A stretch of DNA of 5,791 nt from Chloroflexi bacterium RBG_16_56_11 (GTDB lineage: Bacteria; Chloroflexota; Dehalococcoidia; Dehalococcoidales; RBG-16-60-22), in the NCBI GenBank assembly GCA_001796865.1, contig MGNQ01000028.1, forward strand, positions 19,629 to 25,419, in the 5' to 3' direction. The notes under the pieces were generated by a model, which ran no database searches, was not told where the DNA came from, and saw only the letters and a list, made by a program, of their open reading frames with translations. Made by a program: the position numbers and the translations under genes. How positions within the stretch are numbered: position 1 is the stretch's first letter; every line of letters begins with the position of its first letter. Of the stretch, positions 1-4,899 are shown piece by piece.

Positions 1-1
1 C

Positions 2-157
2 GATCTCGATGGTCGCTGGCAGGAGTCCGGCTGGAGCGTCGAGGTTCGCGGTGAGTCGCCGGTGTTCACTCTGGTTGACAGCCAGAAGCCAGCCCGGACC
101 GTCTGTCGTTCTGTCAGTGAAATTATTAGATGCCTGGAGGGTCGACTTGCCGGTTAA
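2..157 (+). CDS. 3' end of an upstream gene, 51 codons, unidentified (HisZ-like candidate)
   Basis: An open frame enters from the left edge and stops at TAA 155-157. It codes for 51 residues, with pieces such as SGWSVEV, VFTLVD and SVSEIIRCLEGRLAG. It is treated as real because it stays open to the edge, uses codons like its neighbours, and overlaps the hisG start by 11 bases in a typical coupled arrangement. The gene is not recognised with certainty. The hisG beside it lacks the C-terminal regulatory domain, and short-form HisG enzymes normally need HisZ, a histidyl-tRNA synthetase-like partner. The 'strand-turn-TLVD ... EII..L' end loosely resembles the C-terminal end of the HisS/HisZ family. 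HisZ is therefore a context-based guess; only the tail is visible and no diagnostic motif is present. Confidence 0.55.
   Translation, partial: DLDGRWQESGWSVEVRGESPVFTLVDSQKPARTVCRSVSEIIRCLEGRLAG
136..140 (+). promoter_or_regulatory. Ribosome binding site that fixes the hisG TTG start
   Basis: GGAGG lies 6 bases before the TTG at 147-149. This is an ideal Shine-Dalgarno sequence and spacing. The next residues, PVKIALPKGRL, are the usual beginning of HisG. The in-frame ATG at 9 would add 46 residues with no HisG similarity, and that stretch is explained by the upstream gene in another frame. The ATG at 130 is out of frame. Confidence 0.85.
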
Positions 158-1535
158 GATAGCCCTCCCCAAGGGGCGCCTGCTGCGGAAGACCGCCGCT
201 TTGCTTCACCGGGCCGGGTGGGCTCTCGATGAGTATCATTCCGAGATGGGCTTCTACCGCCCCCGCTCGTCCCGGTTCCCGGATGCCCTCATCAGGGTCT
301 TCCACGAGAAAGATATTCCCGTGCAGGTGGCTATGGGCAACTATGACCTTGGGATTTGCGGCCTCGACTGGGTCCAGGAGATGGCGGTGAAATTCCCCGG
401 TAGTGACCTGGTCCGGGTCAGGGACCTGTGTTACGGTAATGGGTCGCTGCTCGTGGCGTCTATGATGGCGGAAATGCCCCGGGGAAACGGTGCCCCGGTG
501 CGTATCGCCAGCGAGTATCCCAATCTGGCCGGGGACTTCGCTTTGCGGCAGCGATTGAGTCGGTTCAGTATTTTCCCGGTCTGGGGCGCCGTCGAGGTCT
601 ACCCGCCGGAAAACGCCGACCTGGCGCTCTTGCCCGGGGGCTCCGCCCTTCAGGACTCCGGGATGGTGCCCGTGGCTAGTGTTCTCGATTTCAGCGCTTT
701 CCTCATCGCTAACCGGAATAGCTGGGCGGCCAAGGACCTCGATGAAGTCTTGACCTCTATCTGTGACATGCCGCTCGAAGGCGAAAAAAAGTCGCCCTCG
801 GGAAAGCCACCTGCTGGGACCGTCCCGGTTTACCGACGCGAAGCGGACGGCGACCTTGTCCGGCTGGCCCTGCCGGACGGGCACCAGCAGCAGCCGACCG
901 TCTCCCTGTTACAAAAAGCGGGCATCGCCCTGGACGACTATCCCTCGGCGTCAGGGAACCGCCGGCCGGTGATGGATATGGAAGGTGTAGCCGTTAAGGT
1001 TATCCGCCCCCAGGACATGCCCCTGCAGGTGGCCAACGGCAGCTTCGACCTGGCTATTACGGGGAGGGACTGGCTCACCGAGCACCTCGACCAGTTCCCG
1101 TCCAGCCCGGTCGGAGAAATCCTGGACCTTAATTTTGCCCGGGTCAGGCTGGTCGCGGTAGTCAGCCAGGGGCTTTCCATCGCTGACGCTGCCGGTCTCA
1201 GGAATCTCGTTTCTACCCGGGAACGGCCGCTGCGCGTGGCCTCGGAGTACGTGAACATCGCTGACAGATATGCCCGTAACAACCTCCTCGGCCGCTATCA
1301 GGTCATCCCCACCTGGGGGGCTACGGAAGCCTTCCTGCCAGATGATGCCGACCTCCTCATTGAGAACACCGAGACGGGCCGGACCATCGCCCGCCACAAC
1401 CTGAAAATAATCGATACCATTCTGGTATCGACGGGCTGCCTGATAGGGCGGACTTCTTCGGACTACGGTCCGCTGAAGAGAAAGCGGATTGAAGCCGTTG
1501 TCAGCCGGTTGCATGCTGCGGTAAAGGATGCCTGA
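147..1535 (+). CDS. hisG: ATP phosphoribosyltransferase with two tandem HisG catalytic units
   Basis: HisG catalyses the first committed step of histidine synthesis: ATP + PRPP to phosphoribosyl-ATP + PPi, in the cytoplasm. The protein is 462 residues from TTG; known short forms have about 200-230 and long forms about 290-300. Residues 1-208 form one HisG unit: KIALPKGRL at 4-12, DLGICGLDW at 67-75, ASEYPNL at 121-127, VWGAVEV at 145-151. Residues 209-235 look like a charged, Pro-rich linker. Residues 236-462 form a second unit: VRLALPDG at 238-245, IRPQDMP at 286-292, DLAITGRDW at 301-309, ASEYVNI at 365-371, TWGATE at 389-394, and the PRPP loop TETGRTI at 408-414. In unit 1 the loop is degenerate (LPGGSAL, 162-168, two residues shorter); in unit 2 the PKGR motif has become PDGH. 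No C-terminal HisG regulatory domain follows, so this is a doubled short form that may need a HisZ partner. It is followed directly by hisD. Confidence 0.9.
   Translation: MPVKIALPKGRLLRKTAALLHRAGWALDEYHSEMGFYRPRSSRFPDALIRVFHEKDIPVQVAMGNYDLGICGLDWVQEMAVKFPGSDLVRVRDLCYGNGSLLVASMMAEMPRGNGAPVRIASEYPNLAGDFALRQRLSRFSIFPVWGAVEVYPPENADLALLPGGSALQDSGMVPVASVLDFSAFLIANRNSWAAKDLDEVLTSICDMPLEGEKKSPSGKPPAGTVPVYRREADGDLVRLALPDGHQQQPTVSLLQKAGIALDDYPSASGNRRPVMDMEGVAVKVIRPQDMPLQVANGSFDLAITGRDWLTEHLDQFPSSPVGEILDLNFARVRLVAVVSQGLSIADAAGLRNLVSTRERPLRVASEYVNIADRYARNNLLGRYQVIPTWGATEAFLPDDADLLIENTETGRTIARHNLKIIDTILVSTGCLIGRTSSDYGPLKRKRIEAVVSRLHAAVKDA
1411..1431 (+). repeat. Perfect 9-bp inverted repeat with a 3-base loop inside hisG
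   Basis: Arms TCGATACCA (1411-1419) and TGGTATCGA (1423-1431) are exact reverse complements around the loop TTC. The repeat lies in the codons for IDTILVST of the second HisG unit, about 105 bases before the hisD start. It is not followed by a T run, so it is not a standard terminator. It could be an mRNA stem or a chance product of the coding sequence. Confidence 0.5.
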
Positions 1536-2831
1536 ATGAGGACTATCACGGGATTTGAAAAAGCCAGGGAAGTCCTGTCCCGCCGGGTGTCGGCCGGGGC
1601 GGAGACAGGCGAACATGAACAGACCGTCCGCCGGATTATCGCGGACGTGCGGAGCCGCGGTGACGCTGCCCTCATCGACTATACCGCGAAGTTCGACGGC
1701 GTTAAACTGTCCGCGCTGGAAGTCGATAGAGCTCAGGTAGATGCAGCCCTGCGTCACGTCGATGCCGCTCTCGTTTCCGCGCTGGAGATGGCTGCCCGCC
1801 GAATCAGGGCTTTCCACGCGGAGCAGAAGAAGCTCCTTTTCCAGGAGCGCACGGGCGCTCATCTTGGTTGGCTCGTCAGGCCTCTACGCCGGGTCGGCGT
1901 GCATACCCCCGGCTTTCAGGCGCCGCTCCCGTCATCCCTGTTGATGACGGCTATCCCGGCCCGCGTGGCGGGAGTGCCAGAGGTCATCCTGGTGACGCCG
2001 CCTCAGCGTAATGGAAACGTCTCGCCGGTAATGCTCGCTGCCGCCGCCATCGCCGGCGTCGACCGTATCTTCTCGGTCGGTGGTGCCCAGGCCGTCGCCG
2101 CGCTGGCATATGGCACCGGTTCCGTCCCCGCCGTGGACAAGGTCTGCGGGCCCGGGAATATTTACGTTACACTGGCGAAAAAGCTGCTCTACGGCACGGT
2201 CGGGATTGACGGCCTCTACGGCCCCAGCGAGGTCATCATCATCGCCGATGAATCGGCCAATCCGGGGTATCTAGCCGCCGACCTCCTGGCGCAGGCGGAG
2301 CACGGTTCTTTGGCAGCCGCCATCCTGATAACTCCGTCTCTGGAATTGGCGGCACGGGTTCAAAACGAAATCAACCGGCAGCTGGCAACGATTTCGAGGA
2401 AAGAGGTAGCCGCCGGCTCTCTGGAAGGGCAGGGGTTTCTCGTTATCGTCAAAAGCGTTGACGAGGCTATCGCCCTGGCTAACCTCTATGCCCCCGAGCA
2501 CCTGTGCCTGGTGATAAAAAATGCCGCTGACTGCATCGGTAAAATAGAAAATGCCGGCTGCCTTTTCATCGGCGAGCACTCTATCGAGGCCCTCGTCGAT
2601 TACGCTGCCGGGCCCAGCCATGTCCTGCCCACGGGGGGTACGGCCCGTTTCGGCTCGCCCCTCAACGTCACCGACTTTATGAAAATCATCAGCCTGGTCG
2701 ACCTGGACAGGCGTGACGTCCGGCGGTTGGCCCCCTCCGTCTCGGTGATCGCCCGCGCCGAAGGCCTCGATGCCCATGCCCGCGCGGTGGAGAGGCGACT
2801 CGAAAACCACAGCCGGGAGGCAATTGAATGA
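1536..2831 (+). CDS. hisD: Histidinol dehydrogenase
   Basis: HisD oxidises L-histidinol through histidinal to L-histidine with two NAD+, the last step of the pathway; it is a zinc-dependent cytoplasmic homodimer. The 431 residues match the normal family length. Visible family blocks are VGGAQAVAALAYGT (181-194), DKVCGPGN (201-208), GPSEVIIIAD (229-238), DLLAQAEHG (249-257), YAPEHL (318-323), DYAAGPSHVLPT (355-366) and EGLDAHARAV (409-418). By family comparison Gln253, His256, Asp355 and His414 are the zinc ligands, and Glu321/His322 the catalytic acid-base pair; all are present, so the enzyme should be active. One usually conserved block reads HTPGFQAPLPS (123-133), where the family normally has VPGG; see findings. 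The ATG touches the hisG stop codon and has AAAGGA at 1523-1528 as ribosome binding site. It overlaps hisC by 4 bases. Confidence 0.97.
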   Translation: MRTITGFEKAREVLSRRVSAGAETGEHEQTVRRIIADVRSRGDAALIDYTAKFDGVKLSALEVDRAQVDAALRHVDAALVSALEMAARRIRAFHAEQKKLLFQERTGAHLGWLVRPLRRVGVHTPGFQAPLPSSLLMTAIPARVAGVPEVILVTPPQRNGNVSPVMLAAAAIAGVDRIFSVGGAQAVAALAYGTGSVPAVDKVCGPGNIYVTLAKKLLYGTVGIDGLYGPSEVIIIADESANPGYLAADLLAQAEHGSLAAAILITPSLELAARVQNEINRQLATISRKEVAAGSLEGQGFLVIVKSVDEAIALANLYAPEHLCLVIKNAADCIGKIENAGCLFIGEHSIEALVDYAAGPSHVLPTGGTARFGSPLNVTDFMKIISLVDLDRRDVRRLAPSVSVIARAEGLDAHARAVERRLENHSREAIE

Positions 2832-3925
2832 CTGGTTCCGACGGCATTGAAAAATATATCCTGCCCAACCTGTTGAAATTCACGGGTTACACCGCCAGCA
2901 CCTCGCCGGATACGCTGGCCGGGAGGGTGGATGTACCCCTGGCGAATATCATCAAGATGAACGCTAACGAGAATCCCTACGGTTGTTCCCCGCGGGTTTC
3001 GCGGGCCCTGGCGGCCTATCCCAGTTTCCACATCTACCCGGATGATGGCCAGCAGGAGTTGCGCCGTCTTCTTGCGGGCTACACCGGCGTCGACGCCGCG
3101 CGTATCGTCGCCGGCCACGGCAGCAACACGCTCATTGATTTTATCGCACGGCTGTTCGTCGGGCCGGGCGACGAGGTGATTACATGCGTGCCCACCTTTG
3201 ACCTCTATCGCTTCAGCACGGAGCTCTGTCGCGGTACTGTGGTCAATGTTACCCGGGACGACAGCTTCGCCGTTGATGTCGCCAGGGTTAAGGACGCCGT
3301 CACGGCCCGGACCAAAGTTATTTTCCTGGCCACGCCCAATAATCCCACCGGCAATATCGTGCCCCGAGCTGATATCGTGGAAATTATAGATACCGGCGTG
3401 CCCGTCGTCGTCGACGAGGCCTATTACGAGTTCTCCGGGGAAACAGTCATGCCCCTGGTGGATAAGTACCCGAACCTGATGGTTTTGCGGTCTTTCAGCA
3501 AGTGGGCGGGGCTGGCCGGTCTGAGGGTCGGCTACGGGGTCTTTCCGCCTCGCGTCGCCGGCTACCTGATGTCGATTAAAATACCTCACAACGTCAGCGT
3601 TGCCGCTGAGGTCGCTGTCCGTGAGTCCCTGGCCGACATCGATTATTTACAGTCAAACGTCAAAGCAGTAATCAAGGAAAGGACGAGGTTGTTTGAGGCC
3701 CTGAAAAGTGTTTCCTGGCTGAGACCGTATCCGTCTCGCGCTAACTTTATCTACTGCGCCCTTTTAAAGGGTAGCGCCCGGGAGTTGCTCCTGCGACTCG
3801 AAAGACGGGGAATACTGGTCCGCCATTTCGATAAACCTCTTCTGAAAAACAGTCTGCGTATCAGCGTCGGTAAACCGGAGCATACTGAGGCCCTGGTAGC
3901 GGCCCTTCGTGCCCTGGAGCCCTGA
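2828..3925 (+). CDS. hisC: Histidinol-phosphate aminotransferase
   Basis: HisC is a PLP enzyme of the class I/II aminotransferase fold. It transfers the amino group of glutamate to imidazole acetol phosphate, giving histidinol phosphate and 2-oxoglutarate. The length of 365 residues is normal. Visible landmarks are NANENPYG (45-52), GHGSN at 96-100 for cofactor phosphate binding, TPNNPTG (169-175) with Asn172, DEAYYEF (196-202) with the PLP-pyridine Asp196 and Tyr199, SFSKWAGLAGLRVGY (222-236) with the Schiff-base Lys225 and Arg233, and LRISVG (343-348) with the substrate-carboxylate Arg344. All expected catalytic residues are there. The ATG overlaps the hisD stop codon (ATGA, 2828-2831), and GGGAGG at 2815-2820 sits 7 bases upstream, which indicates translational coupling. 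The 'hisC' call rests on the HisC-type motif set plus position; a broader-specificity aromatic aminotransferase activity cannot be excluded. Confidence 0.95.
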   Translation: MTGSDGIEKYILPNLLKFTGYTASTSPDTLAGRVDVPLANIIKMNANENPYGCSPRVSRALAAYPSFHIYPDDGQQELRRLLAGYTGVDAARIVAGHGSNTLIDFIARLFVGPGDEVITCVPTFDLYRFSTELCRGTVVNVTRDDSFAVDVARVKDAVTARTKVIFLATPNNPTGNIVPRADIVEIIDTGVPVVVDEAYYEFSGETVMPLVDKYPNLMVLRSFSKWAGLAGLRVGYGVFPPRVAGYLMSIKIPHNVSVAAEVAVRESLADIDYLQSNVKAVIKERTRLFEALKSVSWLRPYPSRANFIYCALLKGSARELLLRLERRGILVRHFDKPLLKNSLRISVGKPEHTEALVAALRALEP

Positions 3926-3961
3926 AGACACCTCCGTCGTGCCAGTCCCGCTCCCCGGTTC

Positions 3962-3979
3962 TTCTTCGATTTCTTCGAT
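3962..3979 (+). repeat. Two exact tandem copies of a 9-base unit
   Basis: TTCTTCGAT occurs twice in a row in the space after hisC. It is pyrimidine-rich on this strand. No function can be read from it; it may be replication slippage. No convincing rho-independent terminator is visible between the hisC stop and the promoter, so transcripts may read through into hisB. Confidence 0.6.
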
Positions 3980-4011
3980 TTGCAGTTCTTGTATCCTGAC
4001 ATTTTAAAAAA

Positions 4012-4030
4012 TGCGACTCATAAGTCCGCA
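4012..4030 (+). repeat. Imperfect dyad next to the hisB promoter, possible operator
   Basis: The sequence TGCGACTCATAAGTCCGCA pairs TGC with GCA and GACT with AGTC, around CATA and with one bulged C at 4027. It ends one base before the -35 hexamer. A dyad of about 19 bp in this place fits a binding site for a dimeric helix-turn-helix protein, and hisB itself encodes such a domain. It could equally be a weak terminator stem for hisC, although no T run follows. Confidence 0.35.
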
Positions 4031-4031
4031 C

Positions 4032-4059
4032 TTGACAAATATTATTTATATGTTATAAT
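4032..4059 (+). promoter_or_regulatory. Consensus sigma-70-type promoter of hisB with extended -10
   Basis: TTGACA at 4032-4037 and TATAAT at 4054-4059 both match the consensus exactly, with a 16-base spacer. TG at 4051-4052, one base before the -10, gives an extended -10 element. Transcription should begin near 4066, leaving a leader of about 45 bases. The stretch 4031-4100 has 13 G/C in 70 bases, far below the surrounding genes. hisB can therefore be transcribed apart from hisG-hisD-hisC. Confidence 0.88.
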
Positions 4060-4098
4060 ACTTAACAATACACATAGTTAATAGTAAAGAAATATAAC

Positions 4099-4103
4099 AG
4101 AGG
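4099..4103 (+). promoter_or_regulatory. Ribosome binding site for full-length HTH-HisB
   Basis: AGAGG lies 7 bases upstream of the ATG at 4111. Good spacing, and its place just behind the promoter, support translation of the N-terminal helix-turn-helix domain as part of the hisB product, rather than a start only at the enzyme domain. Confidence 0.75.
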
Positions 4104-4110
4104 TCACCGA

Positions 4111-4887
4111 ATGGTCTCGGCGGAAGGTGTTTTAAAACAGGTCGTCCAGATACAGCTCAAGGGGGGCTACTCCGACCAGGAAATGGCCAGAAAAATAGGC
4201 TGCAGCCGCCCGCTTTACCAGCGCACACGCACCGGAAAGGTGGCCGTCGGTGGCACCTTTTTGAGGGGCGCCATGCGCCTTATCGCCTCCGGCTCGGGTG
4301 TTGACCGGAAGACCCGCGTCATCCGAGAGACCAGCGAAACGAATATTGCCCTGGAGCTAAACATCGACGGCAATGGCCTGTATACCATCGAAACGGGCAT
4401 CAGTATACTCGACCATTTACTGGCGCAACTGGCCCGGCACGGTCTATTTGACATAAAACTAAAAGCCACCGGCGATGATGCTCATCACCTTGTCGAAGAC
4501 GTGGCCATCTGCCTGGGTAAGGCCTTTCAGGAAGCCCTGGGGGATAAAAAGGGTATTGTCCGCATGGCCGATGCCACTGTCCCCATGGACGAGTCGCTGG
4601 TGATGTTAGCAGTAGATATCAGCGGCCGGGGATATGCCGCCCTGGACCTGCCTTTTTCAGGTAACGATATGTCCGGATTTTCCGTCGACCTCGTGCGGCA
4701 CTTTCTCGTGTCTTTCGCCGCCGAGGGCCGGCTGAACCTGCATGCCAGGATTCTCTACGGCAGCAATGACCACCACAAGGCGGAAGCCCTGTTTAAAGCC
4801 CTGGGCAGGGCGCTGGACGCGGCCACGCGCATCGACCCTCGTATCAGTAGCGAGCTACCCACCACTAAAGGGCGACTGGAGCGGTGA
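4111..4887 (+). CDS. hisB: Imidazoleglycerol-phosphate dehydratase with N-terminal helix-turn-helix domain
   Basis: Residues about 66-258 are a complete HisB dehydratase, which converts imidazole glycerol phosphate to imidazole acetol phosphate with two Mn ions per site. Landmarks: RETSETNI (72-79), LDHLLAQLARHGLFDI (100-115), the metal-binding HHLVED (125-130), MDES (159-162), the second metal motif NDHHKAEALFKALGRAL (219-235), and the typical end PTTKG (250-254). Monofunctional HisB usually has about 195-205 residues. The extra residues 1-62 form a small helical domain: GYSDQEMARKIGCSRPLYQRTRTGK (split as GYSDQEMARKIG 19-30 and CSRPLYQRTRTGK 31-43) reads as a Cro/C1 (XRE)-like helix-turn-helix with its recognition helix near 32-43. 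The frame is continuous and no stop or frameshift separates the parts. An in-frame ATG at 4273 (Met55) could produce the enzyme alone. There is no histidinol-phosphatase domain. The gene has its own promoter and faces purC. Confidence 0.93.
   Translation: MVSAEGVLKQVVQIQLKGGYSDQEMARKIGCSRPLYQRTRTGKVAVGGTFLRGAMRLIASGSGVDRKTRVIRETSETNIALELNIDGNGLYTIETGISILDHLLAQLARHGLFDIKLKATGDDAHHLVEDVAICLGKAFQEALGDKKGIVRMADATVPMDESLVMLAVDISGRGYAALDLPFSGNDMSGFSVDLVRHFLVSFAAEGRLNLHARILYGSNDHHKAEALFKALGRALDAATRIDPRISSELPTTKGRLER
4263..4275 (+). promoter_or_regulatory. Possible internal ribosome binding site and start within hisB
   Basis: GAGG at 4263-4266 stands 6 bases before the in-frame ATG at 4273-4275. Starting here would give 204 residues, close to an ordinary HisB, and would leave out the helix-turn-helix. 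It competes with, or adds to, the start at 4111. The purine run may also be chance, since it encodes Leu-Arg-Gly of the domain. Confidence 0.3.
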
Positions 4888-4899
4888 CTGTTACTCCAG
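4876..4899. repeat. Inverted repeat spanning the hisB and purC stop codons
   Basis: CTGGAG (4876-4881) and CTCCAG (4894-4899) are exact reverse complements around a 12-base loop that contains both stop codons (TGA 4885-4887 on +, TAA read from 4893-4891 on -). The place is where a shared terminator between convergent genes is expected, but neither side has a T run and the stem is only 6 bp. Terminator function is therefore weakly supported. Confidence 0.35.

Noticed and set aside
9..146. In-frame extension of hisG to the ATG at 9
   Set aside because: The TTG at 147 has an ideal GGAGG and begins exactly with the HisG N-terminal motif. The extension has no HisG similarity and overlaps the upstream gene read in another frame.
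126..884. Open frame of 252 codons on the - strand
   Set aside because: It is antisense to the first HisG unit, with low-complexity Gly/Arg/Pro/His-rich translation and no domain.
951..1862. Long open frame of 303 codons on the - strand
   Set aside because: It lies opposite hisG and hisD, both firmly identified. Such antisense frames arise from the codon bias of GC-rich genes, and its translation shows no recognisable domain.
2600..3589. Long open frame of 329 codons on the - strand
   Set aside because: It is antisense to hisD and hisC, crosses their junction and has no recognisable motifs; a shadow of the real genes.
4000..4013. CATTTT-AA-AAAATG as a terminator of hisC
   Set aside because: The loop would have only 2 bases, the stem is nearly all A-T, and no separate T run follows.
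3926..4110. Riboswitch, T-box or histidine attenuator leader before hisB
   Set aside because: The leader after the predicted start near 4066 is only about 45 bases, AT-rich, and lacks a run of His codons or a terminator stem.
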